64,000 bases of DNA, from assembly GCA_964036665.1 (NCBI GenBank), contig OZ038529.1:17120060-17184059 (forward strand). Direction: 5' to 3'. Positions 1-12,300 of this stretch are shown in pieces. A program made the translations under genes and the position numbers. Numbering within the stretch: position 1 is the first letter of the stretch; every line of letters begins with the position of its first letter. Under the pieces are notes generated by a model. That model had not been told where the DNA came from. It worked only from the letters and a program-made list of their open reading frames with translations, and made no database searches. Origin of the DNA: Gordius sp. MW1 (Eukaryota; Nematomorpha; Gordioida; Gordea; Gordiidae).

Positions 1-545
1 ACTCAGGCCCGACCCGAGCCTGAGCCCAGCCCGACTTTTGTAAAAATGTAAATTTGTACCAATTTTATTTCAAAAATTTATTTACAAATATATTACGATA
101 CTGAAAATTTCAGATACATAAAAAATTATGTAGGGGGTGGCGTTCTTGATTCAAGTTCAACATCAAATCCAAACCCCCTTCTCCCTTCCTCCTAATATTT
201 GTATATTGATAATACCCCTACTAATAAATCATCCTCACTCTATTGTTCAAAATAGCTACCATTATTTTTGCTTTTAAGCTTAATCTACACACTCTATTGT
301 TTTAAATATTTCATCATCACTCATAGTCAAAGTCATACATAGCATAAATAGACCCACACGGCTAACCAAGAAATTAATATGAGGTGGTGGGGGGGGGGGT
401 AGTAAAATTCTAACTATTTATTTGTAGGGGGATTATCTTGTATTGTAATTATATTTTGGATTAATATTTATTCAAAAATTTTTTCGGGCTCGGGCCTCAG
501 GTCGGGCTGGCCCATCAGGCCCGACCCAAGCCCGAGGCCCAAACA
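1..545. mobile_element. GC-rich paired ends, probable hAT-like non-autonomous element (left edge cut)
   Basis: Two blocks rich in GGCCCGAC/GGGCTCGGG words (1-35 and about 484-540) face each other across about 450 bases of AT-rich DNA. Clustered GC-rich subterminal words in an AT-rich element are typical of hAT elements, and similar words recur at about 8.85, 20.4-21.0, 40.3 and 48.6 kb. The left terminus is outside the window, so terminal repeats and a target duplication cannot be verified. A 10-base G run lies near 392. No coding region is visible. Confidence 0.35.
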
Positions 546-1106
546 ATATTTTAAAATTTGACCTCTAGCCTTATTAACACGTCTATCCGGCCACCATTTA
601 AAAAAAATTTTACGAGACATATAGTAATAGAGGAACCGGTATTAATGAGAAAACTCAAATTGATACCCTGAATATTAATAATAACATAAGGTGTCTGCGA
701 GGTATTAAATAATTAACAAATACTAATCGTGGCGTAATAACCGTTAGACGCAGCTAGTTGTCAATTATAATTATTAGATGACCCTGCCCTTTACTGGACA
801 GAAAGCTAACCCTCCTGATTACATATGCAATTATGCTTACAATAATCACTAAGCATCGGTCGTACTCAATGTACTCTATTAAAATATGGATCATTAAATT
901 GTGCTCGTTGTTTAAAAGTCTTCCGGCTTAAATAACAATTTTCCTTAACATGACCTAGCTTATTGCGTATTAAGCAACGTCGTCTATCTTTACTTTTAAT
1001 AAAAAAGCCTTTTCCACTCTTTTAATTTAAATTAATACCAACAGTAAGATAACTACAAGAATTAACGCGATAATTAATAAACGCTCACTTAATAAACAAT
1101 AGTAAA
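546..1106. other. intergenic, no feature seen
   Basis: AT-rich DNA between the GC-rich element and the Helitron. No open frame with protein-like content, no RNA gene and no clear repeat was recognised. Base 1106 is the A of the A/T dinucleotide into which the Helitron at 1107 inserted. Confidence 0.5.
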
Positions 1107-1210
1107 TCTTATATATAAAAATGAAACTATGTATGTATGTTTGTGTGTTTGTTTGATTGTGTTTGTTTGTATCTATGCCACCACCAAATTTGGAAAACTA
1201 ACAGACCGAT

Positions 1211-2275
1211 TTGGCTCAAAATTTCACAGTTTATTCCCCATACTCTGGAGCATGTTTTAAGATTTGTTCGATCCAAATCGGTCCAGTAGTTTTCGAGGGG
1301 TCACGTTTTTTTGTTTTATACGTTGGTTTATACGTTTTGACACTTAATAAAGACGTCCCTCAAAAACTACTCGACCGATTTGGCTCAAAATTTCATACTT
1401 TATTCCCCATACTTCGGAGCATGTTTTAAGATTTGTTTAAGCCAAATCGGTCCAGTAGTTTTTGAGGGGTTAATAAATTTTAATATACTCTTTACCAAAT
1501 AATTACATATATGCTTTTTATTCCATATGATAAAAGATGCTTTTCCGTGTAAATTATATTATTGGATAAACTTATTTGGGTTATCCTCAAAAACTACTGG
1601 ACCGATTTGGCTCAAAATTTCATACTTTATTCCCCATACTTCGGAGCATGTTTTAAGATTTGTTCGAGCCAAATCGGTCCAGTAGTTTTTGAGGGGTCAC
1701 GTTTTTTTGTTTTATACGTTGGTTTATACGTTTTGACACTTAATAAAGACGTCCCTCAAAAACTACTGGTCCGATTTGGCTCAAAATTGCATACTTTATT
1801 CCCTATACTCCGGAGCATGTTTTAAAATTTGTTCAAGCCAAATCGGTCCAGTAGTTTTTGAGGGGTTAATAAATTTTAATATACTCTTTACCAAATAATT
1901 ACATATATGCTTTTTATTCCATATGATAAAAGATGCTTTTCCGTGTAAATTATATTATTGGATAAACTTATTTGGGTTATCCTCAAAAACTACTGGACCG
2001 ATTTGGCTCAAAATTTCATACTTTATTCCCCATACTTCGGAGCATGTTTTAAGATTTGTTCGAGCCAAATCGGTCCAGTAGTTTTCGAGGGGTCACGTTT
2101 TTTTGTTTTATACGTTGGTTTATACGTTTTGACACTTAATAAAGACGTCCCTCAAAAACTACTGGACCGATTTCGCTTAAAATTTCATACTTTATTCCCT
2201 ATACTCCGGAGTATGTTTTAAAATTTGTTCAAGCCAAATCGGTCCAGTAGTTTTTGAGGGGTTAATAAGTTTTAA
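1211..2275. repeat. about 396-bp tandem repeat array inside the Helitron
   Basis: Units start around 1166, 1562 and 1958 (period 396 bp; the first is partial). Each unit contains two copies of an inverted pair: GACCGATTTGGCTC on one side and its complement GAGCCAAATCGGTC about 60-70 nt later, with a conserved CGGAGCATGTTTTAA between them. The same pair appears in the Helitron fragment at 23.9-24.05 kb. The ends of the pairs are better conserved than the spacer. Confidence 0.85.
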
Positions 2276-2317
2276 TATGCTCTTTACCAATTAATTACAT
2301 ATATGCTTTTGAAGAGG

Positions 2318-2690
2318 GGTGGCGGGCGCATAAATGATTTATTTTCATCGTTTATGTAAGTTTCATAAAATGTAAAAATAGACAAAATTTCTCCTGTTTA
2401 TAAACTATGATAATCTAAATCCTCTAAATTATGTTTTTCCAGATCTTCCAATCGAAGGACGGTGGGGTGGAGAGGAGGGATGGCGGGCGCATAAAGGATT
2501 TATTTTCATCGTTTATGTAAGTTTCATAAAATGTAAAAATAGACAAAATTTCTCCTGTTTATAAACTATGATAATCTAAATCCTCTAAATTATGTTTTTC
2601 CAGATCTTCCAATCGTAGGACGGTGGGGTGGAGAGGAGGGATGGCGGGCGCATAAAGGATTTATTTTCATCGTTTATGTAAGTTTTAAAA
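2318..2690. repeat. about 160-bp tandem repeat, 2.3 copies, in the Helitron
   Basis: The word GGCGGGCGCATAAA recurs at about 2322, 2483 and 2643, with near-identical sequence between (TTTATGTAAGTTTCATAAAA and the GATCTTCCAATCG block). It is a second, unrelated tandem array placed between the 396-bp array and the Helitron 3' end. Confidence 0.85.
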
Positions 2691-2796
2691 TAAAAGTAGA
2701 ACATATAGATATTAAATGGTAGTTTTTTTCTTATTTAAATTTTCTATTTTTTTAATATTTTTAATAGGGCAAAACAACGTTTGCCGGGTCAGCTAG

Positions 2797-4200
2797 TATT
2801 TAATAAAATTGAAGGTTGCCTAATGCATACAAAACATTTTTAAAAAAATAATTGTAAATAATAAACGCGAGAGAAAAACAATTTTTTGTTAGGTTATAAT
2901 TAATTAAATTGTAATAATCAAAGCTTTAATTAACAACACACGAAAACTTTTATTGTATAATAATAATGTCAACAAAAAATTAAAAAATTAGGAAAAAATT
3001 TTCCATAAAAAAATTATTTTAATTAAATAAATATTACCTTGTTATTATTCAGAGTAATTTCTTTATCTTTCTATAACCAAGAATTTTTTGTTCCCCACCC
3101 TTAAGCTATCACCAAATTTTTTATTCCACAATAACAATAATAATTTTTTTCGATATAATTCTTCGACATAATTTTTGATATGATATTGATACGATATTCT
3201 AATATTCCCAAAGATGATCTTTTTATAACCACGATTCTTTTATAAGACAATGAATACTCATAAAAACAATTATAAAATAAGATTACGCATTTCTGCATCT
3301 CGCGCGTATTGTAAATAGCATTTTTTATGGATCGAAAATATGACAAAACGCGCGTTAGCCTATCTTTTATGGCTTCACAATGATTTTCACAAATAGGAGG
3401 AGGAGGAGGAGGATTCGACAAAGATTAACACAAAATAGGAAAAGTAGAAAGATCAATTAAAATTAATATTTTATCAGCATACATATATGCTACATTACCT
3501 ATAAAAATAACTGTATAAAAAGTAACAAACGAATCTTAATCTCATGTACAAATACTTGGGAATAGTTACTAAGTAAAGAAAGTTAAGGAAAAAGCCGCGC
3601 GCTTAACTTAAATTACATCCCGTTTATGCTAATATTGTGTATATAATAATATGCTTGCATTTGAAATAGTTCGTAAAGTTTTATTTAAAAAGGTATTTAC
3701 CAAGTGTGGATATTTATGATTAATAAAAGTTAAGAAGAGAGTTGATACTTGCTGCGCAAGTAGCATTATATAGGGTGGACAAAGGGTAATTAGCATGAGG
3801 ATAGCCAGCATTGGGATTAGAGGGGGGCATTGATGATTTAAAGAGGGGCCAAATAATTATTTTACAAAATTTTAGCAATAATTTCAGAGCTGTTAAGGTG
3901 CGCGCAAGGAGGATTTAAATGTAAAGTTAAAGAATTAGAAGGAAAGGAATGTTGGAGACACGTGGATCAGCTAACCCTTTAAACGTCTTAATTGGATGAA
4001 CAACAGAAAGTTGAAGTCTGAAAATACGACAAAGGAGCGAACGGTGGACTGGGTTAAATTATTTATATCCTCCTAACTATTCTACCAATCTACGACATAT
4101 TTCTACCCTTACTTTAATATTTATTTGTGAACTATTTGCTATACCTTTTCTTCTATATTTATTTGTAAACTATCTTTAAAATTAATTGGTATTCATTCAT
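2797..4200. other. intergenic, partial MITE only
   Basis: AT-rich DNA. The open frames on the minus strand at 3101-3421 and 3629-3811 are low-complexity and resemble no family. The only recognisable item is a truncated copy of the GGGCGTAGC-type MITE at about 3794-3895. Nothing else is supported. Confidence 0.5.
3794..3895. mobile_element. truncated short MITE (CATG..GTAGCCAGCATTGG family)
   Basis: The left end reads CATGAGGATAGCCAGCATTG and the body has the family words ATTGATGATTTAA, GAGGGG and TTTTAGCAATAATTT. The right terminal repeat is missing. Better copies are at 7061, 42638 and 48245. Confidence 0.55.
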
Positions 4201-4413
4201 TCAAAAAAAAATCGATTAGCCTAGTAAAAGGGGCGAGCGATATAATAGCCGTCAATTATAAAAGACTTGTACCCATTCACCTCAAAATAATGTGTTCTCC
4301 CCCCCCCCTGTCAAAACGGGATTTCATTTTGTCAAACCATATGCAATAGCCGTCAATTATCTAATATGAAAGTCTTGTACCCACTTATCTCCATTTCATG
4401 TGTCCCCTATCCC

Positions 4414-4693
4414 CTACCCGAATGATCCTATATGGAAGTCTGTTACCAACCTCCAAGCCATGTGATTCCCCTCCTCCCCATCCTCCAAACCACGATCATA
4501 TTTTATCAAACCATGTAATTCCCCCCCCCCTCCTCTAAACCGTGATTGTATGTTGTCCCTGGACGGCCTAAATATATGAAGAGTCGAAGCCCTGTGGTCT
4601 GCCCACTACAGCCGAATGATCCCATATGGAAGTCTGTTACCCACCTCCAAGCCATGTGATTCCCCCCCCTCCTCCAAACCACGATCATATTTT
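4414..4693. repeat. direct duplication with pyrimidine-rich tracts
   Basis: A block of about 80 bp (beginning AATGATCC, with CCTCCAAGCCATGTGATTCC and ending CCAAACCACGATCATATTTT) occurs at about 4420-4503 and again at about 4614-4693. A weaker related unit lies between them. Several C runs of 8-10 are embedded. The second copy abuts the palindrome at 4684. Confidence 0.7.
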
Positions 4694-4756
4694 AATTCTA
4701 TTCTATTTAATAATTTTTGTCAAAAATTATTAAATAGATTAGAATTAAAATATGAT
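4684..4756. repeat. 36-bp near-perfect palindrome (one-base centre)
   Basis: Arms 4684-4719 and 4721-4756 are reverse complements at 35 of 36 positions, around a single base at 4720. The sequence is very AT-rich. It could form a cruciform or a hairpin transcript. Its outer edge coincides with the end of the duplicated block. Confidence 0.85.
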
Positions 4757-6090
4757 AGATAAACCGATGGTAATTTATTTATTAAGCGAGCGAATATAAA
4801 GTGCGAATTAGACGTTAGCGAAGCGAGCGTATTTTATAACGAGGATTAAAAGTGTAGGGGTTTTTTAAAAAGGTGAGAGTTAGAAAATCCAGAGTCCAAA
4901 CTCAAGTTGTGTCTATATCTATTATCTTTTCTTCAGGCGTTGTCTGCCCTCATGTACTTCTGGCTGGGTAAAGGGGAGGGGAGAGAGAAAAAGAAGTGTA
5001 TATTTTGAATTTTCTGCATCTGTTTTCCGGAGTTGTAACTTGTTGGCGCCAATCATTATAATGTCCTAGAATGTCATTAGGATTAGAGTAAGGGAACGTA
5101 ATCGGCTTCCTTTGATAATTAAGGGAAAGCATGGGCTGGGAAGGGAAGTAGTAATACAGTTGTTGACGTTAATCAATAAGATGTCTCAGAGTAAGGTATG
5201 GTTGTATAGTGGGAATCATGAAAGTTGTTGACGTTAATCATTCAGATGTCTTAGAGTAAGGTATGGTCGTATAGTGAGAATCATGCCATCTGCTCGCCGG
5301 CAGACAAAGGGTATAACGTAATCGGCTTATTTTAATAATTAAGGGAAGGCATGGCCTGGGAAAGGAAGTAGTAGTATACTATAATATATCCCAGGCATCT
5401 GCAATTCAAAATAAGCATATTATATCAATAGAAAACAAACAATAGAATCTATTATTTATAATGATTCTTTTTAAGTTTATACGTAAGTTAGTAATTTATT
5501 AATTCTAAAAACATTTATTTATGTTTGTTTACCTATTGATATTTTTTAACTAAAGATAATTTGTAACTTTCAAGATTGTAAATTAGGGTTCACAGATGTT
5601 AAAAAATGATGTCTATGAATGATTTCCACCTGATTTGTAAAAAAATTTAGTTTGCCAATTTTATATTTTTGTAATTGACAAATTAAAATAATTTATTGAA
5701 TTTCAATTTTAGCCTATTAATATAATTTATGACTTCATGATGGAACTTGAGTTCATGCTTCCTTCAATCAAAACTTCCCGGGGGGGGGGGGGTATTTGAG
5801 ATTGCCCGGCCCCCCCCCCGGGCTCCCCCCTGAAAGAAACCCTGGCGGGGATATGTAGAGCCGGCCGCCCTCTCTAAATCCAAAAAATTGTTTAAATATA
5901 TCAAAGTGGTTAAATTTTAAAAAATGTTTATTTTGCCCTTTCCTAAATCATTATTTCTCCACTCTAATTTCAATGTTGACTATGCCCATGGTAATGTACT
6001 TTTTCCTCGTTCGTGACTTCGAATTATAAGTCTGCATCTTCGTCCTTATATCATCTGCCGTCACTCACTTTCAACTTCACTCGTGATGCC
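4757..6090. repeat. intergenic with local tandem duplications (5.08-5.38 kb)
   Basis: A unit of about 64 bp (GTTGTTGACGTTAATCA ... GTAAGGTATGGT) occurs at 5157-5219 and 5222-5285. It is flanked by two copies of another block (AACGTAATCGGCTT ... AAGGAAGTAGTA, 5091-5155 and 5316-5375). G/C homopolymer runs lie at about 5779-5820. No coding region is supported. Confidence 0.65.
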
Positions 6091-6091
6091 G

Positions 6092-6098
6092 TATAAAA
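6092..6098 (+). promoter_or_regulatory. candidate TATA box upstream of DIP2
   Basis: TATAAAA lies 188 nt upstream of the DIP2 start codon in an otherwise AT-rich stretch. Such words are common by chance here, and no initiator or downstream element was recognised, so this is a weak call. Confidence 0.15.
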
Positions 6099-6285
6099 TT
6101 AATATATGTAATATATTAAATAGATTAAGAGGGTATCTATGCAGGGCTTAGATTTATTTATTCCCAATATATATTTATAAATGTTTAAAGCATTTTATTA
6201 AACGGTCATTCAAAATTTAGGTGCAATACATACACTAAAAATAAACATATGTTATTTAAATTTTTTTGTTTGTAAGCCTATGTAA

Positions 6286-6367
6286 ATGATTGAACTTCAA
6301 GAAGACATCAAAGCCTTATTTGACATTAAGGCAAAGCTTTACGAATTACAAATCGAATTATCAGAAG
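6286..6367 (+). CDS. DIP2: DIP2 exon 1 (start codon, DMAP1-binding segment part 1)
   Basis: Twenty-seven codons plus one base, starting [13 protein letters not shown] and ending [11 protein letters not shown] across the junction. The donor is G|GTACAA and the phase-1 junction makes a Gly codon with exon 2. The helical EL-rich pattern followed by GDIT-x-KGYEKK in the next exon is the signature of the DMAP1-binding domain found at the N terminus of DIP2. The exon stands 8.1 kb upstream of exon 2 and is too short to appear as a long open frame. An upstream non-coding exon may exist but was not identified. Confidence 0.88.
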
Positions 6368-9300
6368 GTACAATTGAAATATAAAATTTTACATTCCTAT
6401 CATATATATAAGTAATAATGCTTTACATTTTGTATTCTAGTTGATCTGTAATATTATCGTAGCTTTAGGATTATTATGCCCTCATTATTATAAAGCCTAT
6501 TTATGTTGAATTTAGCAATTATATTAGGATTGTATTTAAGAATGCCTTATTTATGACTTATTATAATTGTGCAAAATTTGCTTCTAAGCATTTATTTAAT
6601 TCTTTGTTTAGATTTTACTTAATTTTTATTACTACTTTCTCACATTAAAACTTATGTTTTAGGCTTGTTGAAAACTGAATGCTACATTTTGTATTGATGG
6701 CTATGTATTGAATATCTAAATTTGCTCTATACTGTTAGGACGGGTATACTTTAAGATGTGTAGGCAAATTTATCCTCTCTAAATCTGATAACATTACAAG
6801 CAGTAAATAGAATTATTTATAATCATCTCATTATTGAATTTGGTGTATTTTGCCCATAATCCATGGTATTACACGTGGACCTGGTGATTATACACAAAAA
6901 ATGTTATTCTTTCTTTTGAAGTAGGGTAACATTTTAATGTCTCCTTTTTATTTTCATGAATGATCGGTATATTAGTTGCCATACAATTATGTAAAATTGA
7001 TTATATTTATAGGAAAATATATATCAATTTTTAAAAAGTGAAATTAATATAACTTAAGTTCATGAGCGTATCCAGCATTGGAATTATAGGGAGGCAATAA
7101 TGATTAAGGGAGGGTCAAAATGATCATTTTTTAACATTTTAGCGATTATTTTAATAAGTTTCAATAGATTTTTGGATTTAGAGGGGGCTGTCACCCCTCC
7201 CTATTCCCCTTGGCTACGCATTAGCTTAAGTTTCACCCCTAAAAAATTGTAAAAATATAAAAATTAGTTGATTATAGGTATTATTTTTGTAATTGCTTGA
7301 TTAAATATCAAAAAACATTTTATATAATACAATTTTTGACCTCAATCTATTCGTCCTATATTATTTTTGTTATTATTAAAACTTTCTGATTAAAAAATTG
7401 ACCTTAGTTATTTTAATTTTTGGATATTTGCTCATCCATTTAATAATTTGGGAGGCATCATCACCCTTAGCATTAAGGCCACGCCACATGTTTTGCGAAT
7501 GTCACAACCTTTTGGTCTCTCCCCATAATATGAATAAAAGGACTTGGTAGAGTAGTAAGTGAGATAAATATGCGTCATCCATGTAAGCAATATAAAGGCG
7601 CGCAAATCTCGCTCTCCTTGCCTTGATCATATAAAGTACTCGACTCGATTCAACAACCACCAGGATACTACGAGTACGAGTATTAATTATATTATTATTA
7701 TTTTTATTATTAATGTGGTATGGAAGTAGGTGAGAATGGGGTTATACTCAACCCTGATATTATTTAATTCCCAGTTTCACGCTGATTTTACTTACCCCCC
7801 CCCCCCCCCCCCCCCCACCCTCAGTGTTTTAAGATTAACCACCTAAACCCCAGGCCACCCCGTTTTGTACCTATAAAATACACTATACACAACTTTTTAA
7901 TTTTTATTCTTTTTATCTATTCTCCTAGCTGGCCTGCTCTCTGCGCCAGTCGTCATATCATCACGATTAAATCATCCATCCTTCGTGTGAATGCTGTTAT
8001 GTGATGTGACACTTGACGATCGATCTTCACTTATTCCCCCCCCCCCTTCTCCTCCATTTTCATATAGATAGGGGGAGGGGCCGCCGTCCCACCTTTATTT
8101 ATTTATTGAATGAAACGATATTTTTAATTGTTGTTTTTATGTTTGATTTGTCGTTGACTCGAGAGAGTGACCTTTTTAATTGAGTGTTTTTGTGGCTTCT
8201 TTAAAAGGTTCACCTATTGAACATTGTGGCACCTCAAATTTCTCTTGATATGTTTTAGTTAATACACAAATCATTGCCACGTAGACTTATGGGCGTTGCT
8301 AGGAAGAGACAGAGAGGGTCTTCCCCCCTGACGCTATTGTTTTTGAATATATTTAAAGGATAATTTAAAAAAAAAATCATCATTTTGTTGATCCTTAACT
8401 CAGATCTTGGCTACGCCCACGTAAGGGTTAAGTTGATATCTTGGGCATTTTTTAAAAAAATATAACGTTTTGTATTCTTACATTTAAACCTAACAAACTC
8501 GTGGATAAATTTATTTTAAAGTTTTATTCTTAAATCTTTGTTATCTATTATATATTCTTTAAAATCTTTCTTGATCCGCCCTGCTTTTTATAACAAAAAA
8601 TAACTGGACGAATCAGTATTTAATTTAAAAAAAATCCAGAAAAGGATGACCGGCAATTTGCATAAATTTGAGCAAATAAATTTGTTTTCTTTTAATTTTA
8701 TAAAAATACCGTTTGTTAAAATTTTATGATAAATATCTTGATCAAAAATTAAAGGCAACTATGTGCTCTCACCTACATCTATTTGTTCTAATATACCTTA
8801 GTACTGTAAATGCCCCTAAATGATGTCTTATTTAAAAATGATTGACTTGAAACGGGCCCGAGCCTAATTTTTTGATTGCTATGCAATTATTTTTTTAATT
8901 TTTGCGGACCCGAGCCCAGACCAGACTCAATTTTTTCAATAGCAAATTTTAGGCTAAGTTCACATTTGAAATTTATTTTACTATACAAATGTTATGATGA
9001 AATTGACATTATTAAGTGATTAAAACATCACTACAACATGTTAATGTGATAATTTAATTCTAAAGTTATTGATTTTTACACGATACACAACGTGTAAAAA
9101 TATAATGTTTTTTTAATTTTAATAAGAGCGAAAACTTTATATGTCTGTTATTATTTTAGAGTCACATGCTAAAAGAGGTGGGGATAAATTTAGTCAAATT
9201 AGTTTCTAATTTAATGATTGTCCTAGAGGGCATGTAAATAAGAGTTATTAGTATTTTATTCGCGGTTACCACCCGTCGTAAATCGGGCCCTCTCTGCATT

Positions 9301-12300
9301 TATATATGCATTTGAAAATAATGTCACGAACAAAACACAATTTAGAATCCTAATTTGATTTGAGCTACATGGGATTGTCCCTAAATTGAAGAATCCTGTC
9401 GTATCCTTAACAGCTTTTACATAAAATTCAAGTTAATGCCTAATTCAACCTAACATTTATCACTGATCAAGGGTCGAATATGATTGAGGCGCTTGATTTC
9501 AGAAGCGCCTCAATTCTGTCTGTCATTTATTAAATCCAGTGTTGAGAAACACTTTCAGTGAGGAAGTGTTGAAGTAAGATTTCCTGAAATGTTACAATTG
9601 TCTAACAGACACCAAACTCTCAGTTACGTCTATGAAAAACAGTCTGCCGGAGATGCTTATAATTTTAGCATTTCTGTATATTAGCCTGTCTACCGAAACC
9701 ACATGCACGAATGAGCGCAGTTTTTATGCGCTCAAAAGACGAAATATTTTAACATTTTAGGATCAATAAAATTGGCATTATTTTTTAACTATTTTTGGAA
9801 TTATCTTTTAGTTTAAAAGAAATTAGGATTTATTATCGCGGGCCAAAAAAACTAACGATGATAATAAATATGAAGATACATTTAATAACCTTTTCTATTT
9901 TTTTACGTAAAATATGTATTTTTATGATTGCCTATAATACGCCCCCCCCCCCCTCAAGAAACCCTGGAACATATCAAAATTGTGGGTGAAAGTTTTTTTT
10001 ATTTTGTAAGGCTAAATTTTTAAAAGGTTAGATTTTAATTGTCTATAATACAATACCTTATTCAAAAATTGCCTATTCGAAACATCATTTAATATGAAAA
10101 TGGAAAGGAAATGAGCGTTAGTAACAAACATATGTTTTATGCATTAATGGAATTAAGCCATTATAAATAAAAATTATCACGTTAATTTTTAACTTCGCCA
10201 AGCATTATTTTAATTTTATGTAATGATGGTTTGCGTTCTCCTACTTTTTTTCTTTTATAAATTGGTATTAACGAGAAAAATCATTCTGCTCAATGTATGT
10301 TAGTTAGATGCATTTACAAAGATGTAGGTAACATAACTAGCCTCACCACACCACACCACATAGAGTATAACTAAGCAACGAGGTGTGGTGTGGACTTGCT
10401 GAGCCTAGAAGGGGAAAGTGAAGTAAGAAAGTATTTTATGTATTTAGTAACTAAACTCTACATACCAGCTTCGAATTTCTTTACATTTGTAACGAAATGC
10501 TGATGTGGTCCGGGCCTGGGCCATAACACTCCTCCTCCATGTTTGGCTCAACCAAAATCTATGGCCCAAAATTATAAAAAGTATTTTGGTGAGCCTAAGG
10601 AGATAATCGTATTTTTAATGATATGTGTAATATATTTATACTAAAATTATTAAATCTTAACGTAGTCTCATGAGTTCGATCACTAATAGACAGCTCAATA
10701 CCGTTTAAAAGGTGTTCCTAATTTTGGAATTTATTTTGAAAATTTATTTGAATGGTTAGGTTTATGCCTATAATGGTTTCGGATATGCCCTATATATTTA
10801 TTTTGATATAAAAATGTAAATCATTTAGAGTTTTATTAACAAGAGCTTTTGTTAAAATATTGGTATAAAAATTAATAATCATTTATGAATAAAATTAACT
10901 TCTATAACGCCATCTACACCTGAACTTATTTTCTAACATGCATTTTGGCCATTTCATATGGTTTGGTGAATTTTTAAAATCGCTATAATGATAAAAATGG
11001 GTTATTTCATGTTATAAGATCAATGATTATTGACCAATACAATCCATCGCTATACAAACTCTATGTATATTTTCAAAATGGCGGTCGTTTTTTGCGACAC
11101 TTTTGATGCGTGAATATATAAGAGATGAGCAGGCAGTCTATGGTTCGATCGCCGGCCCGATATATCTTTGATCTTATTAAGCAGGCGTTTTATTTGAATA
11201 CCTGTTATATAAGTGGACTTTTAGAAATGTTTATTGTATATTTATTGACAATTTTTTGTGCAAATGTAACGTAAATTGCTTAATTCCGTAAGTTTTTAAC
11301 TGTACAAATTTAAGTGCTTACTTAGTTTTTTAAGTATTTGTGTAGCAATTTTTGATTCTGGTGAAACTTTTTTTGCACCACCCTTATTGTTCATTATTTT
11401 TGTTCGCACGCTTTTGTTATCTAGCCTTGGGGCTATAATTCAATTACTCTCTGGAGTTAATCCACCTCTTTGCAAAGCAGCACTACCTTAATTTTTTACA
11501 TAACTCGGATCACGTTTTATAATCTTCTTTAATCATTAATTGCAATTATTTTATGTCATCATTGTATTAATAACTCTGTTTCTAATTAATCTATCCATTC
11601 CGATTAATATGTGGGTTACGGTTGCTTGTATTCAATGGTTTATCCAATTTAACTCGACCTTGAATACCTACCTTAGTTATTGTTTGAAAACCTTCATTAC
11701 TAAGAAACTAAATTTTTGCTACTTTTTAATCTTTTCACTTATATATATGTTTTTGTTGACGATCTAAACTTAAAACAACTCAATAGCTTACGGGTTTTTA
11801 AATATATAAATTAGAAAGCATCCTGTTATGTAATGGTTATTAATTTTTTGGACAACTAATGGAATGCTTGAAATATTAATTTGGCTGTGTTTTTTAAGAA
11901 GCTCACGGGTGAGCACTTGTTATATAATTAAAAAAAATTAATTTATGAATAAAAAATTGAAGTATAGTCCTTAAAGAAATGTATAAGCATGTACTTTAGA
12001 GTTAAGAATATTTTTCCATGTAATAATTAACCGATCATTGTCAAGACAACCTTGTAATAATAGTTTTAAATTTTACGTTAACAAAAGTAAAGGCATACTT
12101 AAGTATTATCTAAAAGGTTTATTTTGTTATAGATATAAAATTTTTAAATTTATTAATCTAAATTCTTCCTACCCAGAAATTTTGATCTTTATAACGTTAT
12201 AATTATCAAAAATATAAAATTTCATCCTTATACTACACGACTTAAGAAGTCAAAGTGTAACTATAATACATATTAATGCAAAAAATGCTACCAATTTCAA

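Larger units (their letters stand above)
1107..2796 (+). mobile_element. non-autonomous Helitron with both termini
   Basis: The element begins with TC (TCTTATATATAAAAATGAAA at 1107) and ends with CTAG at 2793-2796. It is flanked by A (1106) and T (2797), the AT host site expected for Helitrons. A 6-bp stem hairpin (GGCAAA 2768-2773 with TTTGCC 2780-2785) lies 7 nt before the terminal CTAG, matching the canonical 3' hairpin. No Rep/helicase is encoded; the interior is two tandem arrays (about 1.2-2.28 kb and 2.32-2.68 kb). Short open frames at 1211, 1562 and 1958 are products of the repeat array, not genes. Tandem-repeat interiors are known in Helitron-derived non-autonomous elements of animals. 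Confidence 0.85.

Noticed and set aside
1211..2221. Three similar open frames of 72-87 codons
   Set aside because: They are copies of the 396-bp Helitron repeat read in the same frame, with no start context, no family similarity and low-complexity content.
4506..4688. Minus-strand frame of 60 codons with Gly/Trp repeats
   Set aside because: Produced by duplicated C-rich blocks, not by a gene.
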